Source: an uncultured Halomonas sp. (GTDB taxonomy: Bacteria > Pseudomonadota > Gammaproteobacteria > Pseudomonadales > Halomonadaceae). From it: a DNA stretch of 64,000 bases. Below are positions 16,978-25,540 of this stretch, one piece after another. The number at the start of each line of letters is the position of its first letter. The stretch's first letter is position 1. Made by a program: the position numbers and the translations under genes. The notes beneath the pieces are model-generated. The model saw only the letters and a program-made list of their open reading frames with translations, was not told where the DNA came from and did no database searches. The stretch covers positions 1 to 64,000 of the forward strand of contig NZ_CAMPKE010000011.1 of assembly GCF_946887195.1 (NCBI RefSeq), in the 5' to 3' direction.

Positions 16978-18601
16978 CCAGTTTCTCGCTTGCCAATCGA
17001 TGCCAGCGGGAGGCGCCTGGCACCATGCTTGCGGCGTTGCGCCAGTAGAGCAGCGCCGATTTGATATCCTTGGTTTCCAGACGATAGCCGGTCAGGTACT
17101 GCTCCTTGGCGGCCTGGTCGAGCGCCGCGATGCGACGCGCCGCCTCGGCATCCAATGGCGCGATCGACAGAATGCGCCGATACCAGCGATAAGCGGTCGC
17201 GGTGGCGTTCTGGTTATCCGCCTCTCGCGCCCAGCTGCGATAGGCGATGAGCGCGGCAGCGTCCAGTTCCCGCCGGTAGGCGCTGAGCTGTGTGGTGTCG
17301 AGGGGGCGTTCGGCAGATGCCAGGCGATCGCGCTGACGAACCATTTCCAGCGGGCGCCCGGCATCGATCGCCGCCAGGCCGCCACGGTAAGCGTTCAGTG
17401 CCTGATCCAGTCGCTCGCGCATCGTCTGCAAGCGATCTCCAGCATCGCCCTGTAGCTCGGCGGAGGCTTGGTGTAGCCGCCCGATCGCTTGCTCGCCATT
17501 ACCGGCGACATAAAGGTCGGTGGCTTCCTCGATCGCGGCCGTTACGGCCAACTGGCGAGCCGATGCTTGCGAATCCGAGGCCGAAGGCTGTGGTTGCGGC
17601 TGCGGATTCGAGTCGCTTACCGTGTCGGCGGGCCTTGGTGGCTCGCTTGCCACGGGCGGTGATAATGCGGCAGGCTCGGGTGAATCCCACTGATCGATAG
17701 CGCTCGATGTGGGCGGTGGCGTGCTTGGAGTATCGCTGCCCAGGTTCTCGGCAACGCGTGGCGATTCGGACAGCGGCGCAGGGCGGGATGGCTCGACTGG
17801 CGACGAGGCGGCGATGGATGGTGGGCTCGGTTTGGCCGAAAGACTGCTGGCGTCATCGGCCGGATCGTTCCAGCTGCCTGCGGCGCTATGATCGGCAATA
17901 TTCTCGGTTGTCGCCTTTGGCGCGGGGAGCGGCGCTTCGCGCTCGGTCAGATAGCTCCACGCCATGCTGACGATCATCAGCAGCACAATGACCAGTGCGA
18001 TGGCGCCAATCACCCGTAACCGGTTCTTGCGCTTATTCCGCGATTGCTCCTGCTCGACATCCGCCTCGACGCGAGCGAAGCGTACATGAACCTCGTGCTC
18101 ACCGAGCATCAACACGTCGCCATCCATCAGGATGACGCTGCGTAGCTCTTTCTCGTTGACGACCAAGGGGACTTCGGAGTGCGCTTTCTCGATGATGAAG
18201 GCACTACGCTCATGGCGAAGGCGGGCATAGACGCCGACCGGCCCCGGCCCCTTGAGGGCAAGGTCGCAGGCAGGCGAATTGCCGATCGTCGCCGGGAACT
18301 CACCGACCACGGCATGGGCGTTGCTGGCCTTGTCGTGTAGCCGCAGGGCATTGGGCTTGGTTTTTTCACCCGCGCCGGAGGCGTTGGCGGCGATGGCCGA
18401 TTCGTCATCCGTGGGCGCGGGGGCCAGCGTATCCGTGGTTGGCGTACGCTCGGCGTCTTCCGGTTCGCACACGTTAGCGGGAACACTCGGGCCGCCGGCT
18501 TGGCGTTCGTCATCATCGGGTTCAGTGGCACCCAGCGGCGGCGTCGATTCAGCGACCGGCGGTGTTTTCCGGTCGTCGATCTCCCGATCGTCAGTGGGCA
18601 T
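16946..18601 (-). CDS. FHA-domain membrane protein with TPR-like C-terminus
   Basis: Starting at the ATG at 18599-18601 (GGAG eight bases upstream), the product has about 551 residues. It begins with a disordered acidic region, followed by an FHA-like domain (GEFPATIGNSPACDLAL to DGDVLMLGEHEVHVRF), one membrane helix (VIGAIALVIVLLMIVSMAW), a Pro/Ser-rich linker and a helical TPR-like C-terminus. The phosphopeptide-binding Ser and His expected in the SxxHA segment are replaced (VYARLRHE), so this FHA domain may be degenerate. It probably spans the inner membrane and connects cytoplasmic signalling with the Tad machine. The assignment to the pilus system is by operon position. Confidence 0.75.
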   Translation of the reverse strand: MPTDDREIDDRKTPPVAESTPPLGATEPDDDERQAGGPSVPANVCEPEDAERTPTTDTLAPAPTDDESAIAANASGAGEKTKPNALRLHDKASNAHAVVGEFPATIGNSPACDLALKGPGPVGVYARLRHERSAFIIEKAHSEVPLVVNEKELRSVILMDGDVLMLGEHEVHVRFARVEADVEQEQSRNKRKNRLRVIGAIALVIVLLMIVSMAWSYLTEREAPLPAPKATTENIADHSAAGSWNDPADDASSLSAKPSPPSIAASSPVEPSRPAPLSESPRVAENLGSDTPSTPPPTSSAIDQWDSPEPAALSPPVASEPPRPADTVSDSNPQPQPQPSASDSQASARQLAVTAAIEEATDLYVAGNGEQAIGRLHQASAELQGDAGDRLQTMRERLDQALNAYRGGLAAIDAGRPLEMVRQRDRLASAERPLDTTQLSAYRRELDAAALIAYRSWAREADNQNATATAYRWYRRILSIAPLDAEAARRIAALDQAAKEQYLTGYRLETKDIKSALLYWRNAASMVPGASRWHRLASEKLDDYANFKTRS

Positions 18602-18995
18602 GACGCGTCTCCGTTGCGAGGTCTTCATGAGATAGGGAAATGAACTGGAGCCGATCGCCCCGGGTAAGCCCTTGCTTTGCCGCTGCACCGGCTGGCAGCT
18701 CTAGCGCGGAGCGGGTTCCGCGCGGCGCAAAACGGGCGCGGCGGGGCTTCAGGTTCGCGGCCACGGCGGTCACCTGGTTCTGGCGGTCGAGAAACACCAC
18801 ATCGATGGCGTAGCGCATGCCCAAGCTATGCACCGAAGCGCAGGGCGATAACCACAAACCCTCGTCGCTGGCGAGACAATCGGTGCCCAACAACCCCTTC
18901 AAACGAGCCAACCAGCTCGTTGCGATATGCACACGCGGACAAACGACAACACCGTCAGTGCTGCGTACCATCTGGCTGATTTTCAGTACGCTCAT
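18591..18995 (-). CDS. DUF192 family protein
   Basis: The 134-residue protein shows the DUF192 pattern: ATSWLARLKGLLGTDCL, then SPCASVHSLGMRYAIDVVFLD, and RRARFAPRGTRSALELPAGAA. The family's biochemical role is unknown; members are often exported, but here no signal peptide is seen. It sits between tadC and the FHA gene with a 4-base gap and an 11-base overlap respectively, so it is co-transcribed with the pilus genes. Similar DUF192 genes inside Tad loci would support a specific role, but this is not testable from one sequence. Confidence 0.8.
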   Translation of the reverse strand: MSVLKISQMVRSTDGVVVCPRVHIATSWLARLKGLLGTDCLASDEGLWLSPCASVHSLGMRYAIDVVFLDRQNQVTAVAANLKPRRARFAPRGTRSALELPAGAAAKQGLTRGDRLQFISLSHEDLATETRHAH

Positions 18996-18999
18996 GGCG

Positions 19000-19914
19000 T
19001 TATCCCGTGAATACCGACAGTGCGCCCGACTTCATGAAGCTGACGACGATCGGGAAGAAAATAATGATGAAGGTGAGCGGAAACAGGAACGCGATCAGCG
19101 GAAACATCATCTTTACCGGTGCCTGGTTGGCGAGCTTTTCCGCGCGCAGGAAGCGCTCGGAGCGACGCTGCTCGGCCTGGCTTTCCAGCACATCGGCCAA
19201 GGGCGAGCCACTCTCCTCGGCCTGATTGACCGCCGCCACGAAATTGCTGAAAGCGCCGAGGTTGATCCTGTCGGCGACCCGGCTCAAAGCCTCCCCGCGC
19301 GAGACCCCAGTTTTGAGGTCGCGCATGAAACGCTCCATCTCCGATTTCAGCGGTCCTTCCTGTACCTCCGTCACCGCATATTGCGCGGCGGTGGTGAAGG
19401 TCAGGCCGGCGCGCAGCGACAGCACCAGCAAATCGAGAAAGAATGGAAATACCCGCGCAATCTTGTGATGGCGCTTCTTTATCGCATCGCGCAGCGCGAT
19501 ATCGGGATAGAAGAAGCTGATCGGTACCACCATGAACAGCGCAAGGAATCCCAGGCCACTCTCGATATCGGCCTTTATAGAGAAAACGACGAATAGCGCG
19601 ATGCCGACGATCAAACCCAGCCAGCGGCTGGCGATGAACTCCTCGGGGCGTAACGCATAGCCAAGCCCCGCCATGTTCAACCGATCGCGCACCACGATAC
19701 GCTGGCTCTCGCTGATCGTGAGCGAGATATAGGGCACGAAGGGCTGCAGGATTGCCAATGCCCAGCGGAACCCGGCGGGAGGACGGTCCTTCCAGGTGTT
19801 GTCCGGCCGGGGCGCGATGATGTAGAGCACCGAAATGGTGCCGATCAGCGTTACGACCGCCGCGCCCACCAGAAAGAGGGTGAACCATTTGCTGTAAAGG
19901 ATGGCGTCAAACAT
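19000..19914 (-). CDS. tadC: Tad pilus inner-membrane platform protein TadC
   Basis: The 304-residue protein has the type II secretion F domain, with an amphipathic segment RVFPFFLDLLVLSLRAGLTF and MERFMRDLKTGVSRGEALSRVADR. Flanking membrane helices are near residues 10-35, 105-140 and 275-300. TadC pairs with TadB to form the inner-membrane platform that couples the ATPase to pilin extraction. The gene overlaps tadB by eight bases. Confidence 0.92.
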   Translation of the reverse strand: MFDAILYSKWFTLFLVGAAVVTLIGTISVLYIIAPRPDNTWKDRPPAGFRWALAILQPFVPYISLTISESQRIVVRDRLNMAGLGYALRPEEFIASRWLGLIVGIALFVVFSIKADIESGLGFLALFMVVPISFFYPDIALRDAIKKRHHKIARVFPFFLDLLVLSLRAGLTFTTAAQYAVTEVQEGPLKSEMERFMRDLKTGVSRGEALSRVADRINLGAFSNFVAAVNQAEESGSPLADVLESQAEQRRSERFLRAEKLANQAPVKMMFPLIAFLFPLTFIIIFFPIVVSFMKSGALSVFTG

Positions 19915-20752
19915 CGATATTCACTATTTTGCGGATGGTCAGGGCCGCCGCGGTCATCAGCACGCTGATCACCAGCACCACGACCCAGCCCATCCAGGTG
20001 GTAAACATCAGCATCATTTCGTCGGGACGCTGCAGATACAGCATGTAACCGACGACGATCGGCAGCAGGCCGACCACCCAACCCTGCATGCGTCCCATCG
20101 AGGTCAGTGCCTTGATCTTGCCCTCGACCTGGGCCTTGCTCTGTAGCGTGCGCGATAGCGCATCCAGCGAGTCCGCCAGGTTGCCGCCGACCGAGCGCGA
20201 TATGCTGATCGCCGAGTTGACCAGGCGCAGCTCGTCGCACTTCATGCGAATTTGCACGTCGGTCAGTGCGTCGTTGATGTCGCGGCCCAGCTTGTGCTCG
20301 GCGAGTACCAGGCCGAACTCCTGAGCGATCGGATTGGGCTGACGCAGGGCGATCAGTTCGATGGCGCGAATGGCGGTACCGCCGGCACGCAGCGAGCCCG
20401 CCATGGCGCGCAGGGCATCCGGCAATTGGTAGACGAACTGGTCGCGGCGGCGCTTGTCGATATAGCGTGTCAGTGCGCTCGGCGAAGCCGCTCCCAGCAC
20501 CGCGCCCATGATCAAGCCGAGATAGCCGATGGCGATGTAGCCGACGATCATGCCGCCGATGACCGCGCCGCCACTGAGTAGCATCAACTTGCGTGGGTCG
20601 AGGAAAACGAAGGAGTTCTGCAGGCCGGCGTCGACCCGCGATAGCACTTTGCCGCGGTAGGTGTCCACGCCGCGCATGCCGTAGATATAGAGCAGGAAGA
20701 ACCCCATTATCCCAAGCAGGAAGGTGACGATAAGCGCGATGGTCAGTGTCAT
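19907..20752 (-). CDS. tadB: Tad pilus inner-membrane platform protein TadB
   Basis: The 281-residue protein has an F domain typical of TadB (YQLPDALRAMAGSLRAGGTA, VNSAISISRSVGGNLADSLDALS) and helices at the N-terminus (LTIALIVTFLLGIMGFFLLY), around residues 60-90 and at the C-terminus. It forms the platform with TadC. It lies ten bases after the ATPase gene and overlaps tadC. Confidence 0.92.
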   Translation of the reverse strand: MTLTIALIVTFLLGIMGFFLLYIYGMRGVDTYRGKVLSRVDAGLQNSFVFLDPRKLMLLSGGAVIGGMIVGYIAIGYLGLIMGAVLGAASPSALTRYIDKRRRDQFVYQLPDALRAMAGSLRAGGTAIRAIELIALRQPNPIAQEFGLVLAEHKLGRDINDALTDVQIRMKCDELRLVNSAISISRSVGGNLADSLDALSRTLQSKAQVEGKIKALTSMGRMQGWVVGLLPIVVGYMLYLQRPDEMMLMFTTWMGWVVVLVISVLMTAAALTIRKIVNIDV

Positions 20753-20762
20753 GGTTCGACCC

Positions 20763-22421
20763 TCACTCGGCCTTGTCGCTGAAGATTTCCCAATTGAGGG
20801 TCAGCCCCGACTCCTTGAGCGCGGTGTAGAAAGTGGGCGCATAGCCACAGCCGACATGCTTGCCGATGATGTTGCCGTCGCTATCGAGTCCTTGCTGCTT
20901 GAAACTGAAGATTTCCTGCAAGCCGATGATTTCGCCCTCCATGGTGCCCACTTCGACGATCGAGACGATGCGCCGCTTGCCGTCGCTCATGCGCATTTGC
21001 TGGCAGATGATCTCCACCGCCGAGCCGATCTGCTCGCGGATGGCCCGCGAGGGCAGGTCGAGTCCGGACATCATCACCATGGTTTCCAGGCGTGCTAGAA
21101 CATCGCGCGGGGAATTGGCGTGGGCGGTCGTCATCGAGCCATCGTGACCGGTATTCATCGCCTGCAACATATCGAGTGCCTCGCCACTGCGGCACTCGCC
21201 GACCACGATGCGGTCGGGCCGCATGCGCAGGGAGTTCTTGACCAGGTCGCGAATCGTCACGCCACCCTTGCCCTCGACATTGGCGGGGCGTCCTTCCAGT
21301 GACACCACATGATTTTGCGAAAGCTGTAGCTCCGCCGAATCCTCGATGGTGAGGATGCGTTCGTTATCGGGGATATAGTCGGAGAGAATATTCAGAGTCG
21401 TGGTCTTACCGGAGCCGGTACCGCCCGAGACCACCATGTTGCGGCGGTACTTGACGCACACCTCGAGGAATTCGGCCATGCCGGGGCTGAGCGTTCCACT
21501 GTTCACCAGATCCTGCATGTGGAAGCGGTTTTTCGCGAATTTACGAATGGTGAGCGTCGGACCGGCCAGCGCGAGCGGCGGAATGATCGCATTGACACGC
21601 GAGCCGTCGGGCAGGCGCGCGTCGATCATCGGCGAGCCTTCGTCGATGCGCCGGCCCAGTGGCGTGACGATGCGCTCGATTACGTTCATCAACGACATTT
21701 CGCCACTGAAGCGCGTGGCGACGGCTTCCAGCTTGCCCTTGCGTTCGATATAGATCTGGTTGGGCCCATTGACCATGACCTCGGTCACCGATTCGTCGGC
21801 CAGAAAAGGTTCGATGGGGCCATAGCCGATAGCCTCGGCGATAACGCCTTCGAGCAGGCGCTCGCGGTCGACATCGCGGGGGATATGAATCTGGCCGGTA
21901 TCGAGCAACGCCTGGGCAGCGGCGCGGGTCTCGTTGCGGAGCTCTTCGTGGCTGAGCTGATCGAGTGTGCCGCGCTTGCGCAAATCCAGAAATTCCAGAA
22001 TCTTGAACTGGATTTCCTGCTTCAGCGCCATGTCTTCGTCGGTCTCTCTTTCTCCGGAGGCATACGTCGAAATGGCATTGGGCTCACGGACGTTACCGGT
22101 ATGTCCGCCAGGCGGATGTGTGGGCTGGGCATCGTCTACGCTCAAAAAGATTTCATGACCCAGCCGCAGCCGATCCTGCACCGCCAAAGGACCGTAGGAT
22201 TCCAGCTTTCGATCGCCGTGCCAGCTACCGTTGGTGCTGTTGAGGTCTTCGAACAGAATCCCGCCATCGGCAACGGTCAGCCGGGCATGTCGGCGCGACA
22301 GGTAGGGATTGTCGATGCGAATGTCGCAATCCATGGCCTTGCCGAGAATCAGCGCCTCGTGGGGTTTGATCTCGTGCTGCTGCGAGCGACCCGCGCTATC
22401 GGTGATGTTGATGAGGTGCAT
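20763..22421 (-). CDS. tadA: Tad pilus assembly ATPase with N-terminal FHA domain (FHA-TadA/CpaF fusion)
   Basis: The 552-residue protein combines two modules. Residues 1-100 form an FHA domain with intact phospho-binding motifs (GKAMDCDIRI, YLSRRHARL, NSTNGSWHGD). From about residue 130 on it is a CpaF/TadA secretion ATPase with Walker A GGTGSGKTTTLN near residue 335, SLEGRPAN, LRMRPDRIVVGECR with the Walker B region, and the His box TTAHANSPRD. TadA energises pilin polymerisation at the inner membrane. Most TadA proteins lack FHA, so binding of a phosphothreonine partner, possibly produced by the kinase at 13772-14596, may control the motor here. Confidence 0.92.
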   Translation of the reverse strand: MHLINITDSAGRSQQHEIKPHEALILGKAMDCDIRIDNPYLSRRHARLTVADGGILFEDLNSTNGSWHGDRKLESYGPLAVQDRLRLGHEIFLSVDDAQPTHPPGGHTGNVREPNAISTYASGERETDEDMALKQEIQFKILEFLDLRKRGTLDQLSHEELRNETRAAAQALLDTGQIHIPRDVDRERLLEGVIAEAIGYGPIEPFLADESVTEVMVNGPNQIYIERKGKLEAVATRFSGEMSLMNVIERIVTPLGRRIDEGSPMIDARLPDGSRVNAIIPPLALAGPTLTIRKFAKNRFHMQDLVNSGTLSPGMAEFLEVCVKYRRNMVVSGGTGSGKTTTLNILSDYIPDNERILTIEDSAELQLSQNHVVSLEGRPANVEGKGGVTIRDLVKNSLRMRPDRIVVGECRSGEALDMLQAMNTGHDGSMTTAHANSPRDVLARLETMVMMSGLDLPSRAIREQIGSAVEIICQQMRMSDGKRRIVSIVEVGTMEGEIIGLQEIFSFKQQGLDSDGNIIGKHVGCGYAPTFYTALKESGLTLNWEIFSDKAE

Positions 22422-22434
22422 GCCGTTTCCCCGT

Positions 22435-23703
22435 TCAATCGAAGATGCTGAATCGAGTGGTTTCCATGGAGTCGTTCTCGAGCCGCCGCGCGCGTTGCAA
22501 TTCGTCCTGGTTACGCGGCGAGTCCGGGCTGACCAGATGCGGCGTGACCACTACCACCAGCTCGGTACGATCGCGCTGAAAATCGCGTGATTTGAACAAC
22601 TCGCCAATAATCGGAATGTCGCCAAGCCCGGGAACCTTGCTGACGCTCTTGGAGTCTTCGCTACTCAGCAGACCCGAGATCACCAGGGATTGGCCGTCGC
22701 GAACGTTCATCTCGGTCTCTGTACGGCGCGTCGTGAAACCCGGCACGTCGCGCACCGTGACGCTGCGATCGATGGAACTGACCTCGACACCGACCTGGGT
22801 ATTGATGAACCCTTGCGGGTCGGCCACCGGTTGAATCCTGAGGATGATGCCGTACTCCTTGAACGTGACGTTCACCGAGCCATCCTGGTCGAGAATCGGA
22901 ATCGGGACTTCGCCACCCACCACGAACGAGGCCTCGCCACCGCTGACCACGCTGAGACGTGGCTCGGCGAGCAGGCGTCCATCGCCGTTCTGGGTGAGGA
23001 TGTTGATAATGGAGTCGAGTTGGGTACTGATGCCGAAAAAACGCTGCGTGCTGGTATCGATGGGCACATTGACGGCGGATTCGAAGGCGGTCAGGCCAAA
23101 GATCGGGCCGTTGAGTGTGTCTTCCCAGTCGATACCGATCTCGGTCATCGTCGAACGGCGCACTTCTAGCACCTTGGCCTCGATCAATATAGTGGCTTGC
23201 AGGTCCACGACCGGCGCGGTGACCTGGTTGATCACGGTGGGATAGCGCTTCGCCAGGCTCTCGGCGAGCAGGAAGTCCTCGCCTCGTTCAGCATTGCCCA
23301 GCAGCAGCATGTCGCCGTTGTCGAGTGGCTGAACGTTGATGCCCCGGGTCTGCTGCAGGATGGTGGTCAAATCCTCGGCCGAGATCTCCGGTGCGCGGTT
23401 GACCACCTCGACCTGGTATACAACCTGATCGCCGGCGAAGTCCCAGACGCGCAGGTCGGTTATCCCGACCTGGCTGCCGATCAGCAGCACCTGCTCGGTA
23501 TCGCGAAACGCCTGTACCTGTACCAGCGCGCCGTTACCCACGGCGACACGGTTGACGTTGGGTGTATCGACGACGCGCGTTTGCCCCACGGTGACGGTCA
23601 GCGTCCCGGCCTGCGATACCGCGGCGTAGCTGGCGGTCGACCATAGCCATAGCAGACCGGCAACAACTAGCCACATTCCCCAAATGCCGCGCTTGAAGGT
23701 CAT
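22435..23703 (-). CDS. cpaC: Tad pilus outer-membrane secretin (RcpA/CpaC)
   Basis: The protein (422 aa from the ATG at 23701-23703, preceded by AGGA eight bases upstream) has a signal peptide ending about ASYA. An N-terminal pilus-assembly/BON-like region follows (TVTVGQTRVVDTPNVNRVAV), and then the secretin domain with VVSGGEASFVVGGEVPIPI, FTTRRTETEMNVRDGQSLVISGLL and PGLGDIPIIGELF. It forms the outer-membrane channel for the Flp pilus. A longer start at 23739, one base from the cpaB stop, is also possible and would add 12 residues. Confidence 0.92.
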   Translation of the reverse strand: MTFKRGIWGMWLVVAGLLWLWSTASYAAVSQAGTLTVTVGQTRVVDTPNVNRVAVGNGALVQVQAFRDTEQVLLIGSQVGITDLRVWDFAGDQVVYQVEVVNRAPEISAEDLTTILQQTRGINVQPLDNGDMLLLGNAERGEDFLLAESLAKRYPTVINQVTAPVVDLQATILIEAKVLEVRRSTMTEIGIDWEDTLNGPIFGLTAFESAVNVPIDTSTQRFFGISTQLDSIINILTQNGDGRLLAEPRLSVVSGGEASFVVGGEVPIPILDQDGSVNVTFKEYGIILRIQPVADPQGFINTQVGVEVSSIDRSVTVRDVPGFTTRRTETEMNVRDGQSLVISGLLSSEDSKSVSKVPGLGDIPIIGELFKSRDFQRDRTELVVVVTPHLVSPDSPRNQDELQRARRLENDSMETTRFSIFD

Positions 23704-23739
23704 GCCTGCGTTCCTGTTTCTATCGATGTCGTGGATCAT

Positions 23740-24567
23740 TTATGAACTCGTGCCGCCGATGATGAGCTGGATGGGCAACGGCGGTGGCGCCGGTGTGGAA
23801 GGTGTCGGTGGGAGCGGTGCATCGGGGCTGGCGAATAGCCAGGCGTACTCGTCGCCGAACAGCTTGGCGGGTGTCATCGCTTCATCGAAGGCGGGGGTAT
23901 CGTCATTGGGTCCACGCAAGCTGGTACTGATCTCACCCACGCGCTGCGCTAGCAATATCTTGCTGGCTTGCTCGGGCGTCACCTGGAACGTCACGTCCTG
24001 GTAGCCGCGGTCGTTGGCGCCAATGTAATTCTGACCGGTAGCCAGGATCTTCATATTGGTCAGCAGCGGCACCGTGGCGGGTTGACCGGTCATCTCGCTG
24101 TTGGTGGTGAATAACAGGTCGACATGGTCGCCGGGCGAAATCAAACCGCCGACCGAGGACACCGTATTGACCGGAAAAGTGAGGGCGCGTAGACCCTTGG
24201 GCACGCGTACCGAGAAGGCGCCGCCACTAAAAGCCGAGATGTGCGAACGCAACAAGGGGTCGCCGGCGCCTACGGGTGATGCCAGTTGCCGCCCTTCGAC
24301 AGCGGCGAATGCAGCGGGAGAAATCGCATTGGGGTTAAGGAATTTCTTGGGAATCTGACGTACCACCATGTTGGAATAGCCAAGAATATCGCCGGCCTTC
24401 ATATCGGTCGCCGGCACGACTACATCGACCAACGCGTACTGGCTACGAATGTTCGCTTCGATTTCGGCGACTTTCTGCGTGATATAGCTGTTGGCCAGAT
24501 ACACCGAGGCGACGCCGGCTAGAATCGCCGCGATGGTCAGAATGATGAGGTTACGACCGATCTTCAA
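23740..24567 (-). CDS. cpaB: Flp pilus assembly protein CpaB/RcpC
   Basis: The 275-residue protein starts with a membrane anchor (LIILTIAAILAGVASVYLA), followed by an SAF-like domain (ALVDVVVPATDMKAGDILGY) and the RcpC domain with LRALTFPVNTVSSVGGLISPGDHVDLLFT. CpaB probably works in the periplasm with the secretin. The start codon appears to be TTG at 24565-24567 with GGAGAG about nine bases upstream. The C-terminus ends in a proline-rich stretch. It is directly followed by the secretin gene. Confidence 0.9.
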   Translation of the reverse strand: MKIGRNLIILTIAAILAGVASVYLANSYITQKVAEIEANIRSQYALVDVVVPATDMKAGDILGYSNMVVRQIPKKFLNPNAISPAAFAAVEGRQLASPVGAGDPLLRSHISAFSGGAFSVRVPKGLRALTFPVNTVSSVGGLISPGDHVDLLFTTNSEMTGQPATVPLLTNMKILATGQNYIGANDRGYQDVTFQVTPEQASKILLAQRVGEISTSLRGPNDDTPAFDEAMTPAKLFGDEYAWLFASPDAPLPPTPSTPAPPPLPIQLIIGGTSS

Positions 24568-24603
24568 AACATGTCTCTCCCATGGCTGATTGTTTGAGCC
24601 ATA

Positions 24604-24786
24604 TCAGTCATCGCCGCCAGTAGGCGCCGAAATTACATTAACGAAACCGCCGTAATAGGTATTCACTGCATTCAGCACCACATCGGAGGTAAACCAGATC
24701 GCCATCAAGGCAATCAATACCACCAGATACTCGGTGATGATGCTGCCACGCGAGTGCTTTCTTTGTTGTCGTCTAATCAGCGTCAT
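24604..24786 (-). CDS. Small Flp/TadE-like prepilin
   Basis: This 60-residue protein has the hallmark of a Flp-type prepilin: a basic leader ending RG, then SIITEYLVVLIALMAIWF. Cleavage after Gly14 would leave Glu at +5 and Tyr at +6 at the start of a hydrophobic helix. It differs from the main Flp gene at 28942 and could be a minor pilin or pseudopilin. Its start overlaps the preceding gene by four bases, which supports that it is translated. Confidence 0.75.
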   Translation of the reverse strand: MTLIRRQQRKHSRGSIITEYLVVLIALMAIWFTSDVVLNAVNTYYGGFVNVISAPTGGDD

Positions 24787-25535
24787 TGCCCCTTGATCCA
24801 GGTAATGAAGACCAATGTATTGGCTGGGATTTTCCGGTCGTTTCTTTGCAACACCGCCTGGAGTTGCTCGTTTCCTCGTTGAAAAGCCAATAAACGACTT
24901 TCCAATGTGTTGGCGTTTTCATACTCCGGCAATGGTGTCCAGTCGGCATCTTCGAGATTTTCACGCAGAGTGTCCGCGACGGTTTCCACGGCTTTTGGAC
25001 TTATGAATGTCAATGATTCGGCGCGCTTTCCGGCATCGTCGTAACGTTGAACGGAGAGGACTTTTGCCGAATCCGGCAGCGGCAAAGTGGTTTCCTTTTT
25101 CGGTATAATGGTGCCGGGAGCCAACGACACCACGATAAAACCCGCTGAACCGTAGGCCGTTTTATTCTTGCCTTGAATGCTGATGAAAAAAGGCCCCATG
25201 GCTGCGCCCAAGGTATTCATGCCTTCGGAGTTGAAAATTGCCGCTTGCATCGCTCCGTTACCGTTCAGCCATTGCTTGTAGTTTTTTAGTACCTCATCGA
25301 TGGAGCGCGAGGATTTGAAGGACTGAATGCTCATCGGCATGCCGTTCTGCACCATACGTGGCGCTATCCAGGCAGTTTGCACCCCTGGAACGTCGCCAAT
25401 ACGTGGCAGCGGAAGATCGAGTGGATCGATCTCGGCTCGAGCGACCGGTAATGGCGCCAATAGCATCGCCAGAAGAAACATCCTGGATAATCGTAAGGCA
25501 GTCGTTGGAGATAACCGTAATCTGAAATTAGTCAT
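24783..25535 (-). CDS. Exported protein of unknown function in the Tad locus
   Basis: I do not recognise a family. The product (250 aa from the ATG at 25533-25535; a GTG at 25545-25547 is an alternative) begins with a signal peptide (LSRMFLLAMLLAPLPVARA). It has no further clear membrane helix, two short stretches of Lys and Asn residues, and no cysteine after the signal. It is flanked by a TadE-like gene and the small prepilin, overlaps the latter by four bases, and is presumably a periplasmic part or helper of the pilus. Its base composition is more AT-rich than the conserved tad genes. Confidence 0.65.
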   Translation of the reverse strand: MTNFRLRLSPTTALRLSRMFLLAMLLAPLPVARAEIDPLDLPLPRIGDVPGVQTAWIAPRMVQNGMPMSIQSFKSSRSIDEVLKNYKQWLNGNGAMQAAIFNSEGMNTLGAAMGPFFISIQGKNKTAYGSAGFIVVSLAPGTIIPKKETTLPLPDSAKVLSVQRYDDAGKRAESLTFISPKAVETVADTLRENLEDADWTPLPEYENANTLESRLLAFQRGNEQLQAVLQRNDRKIPANTLVFITWIKGQ

Positions 25536-25540
25536 AATTA

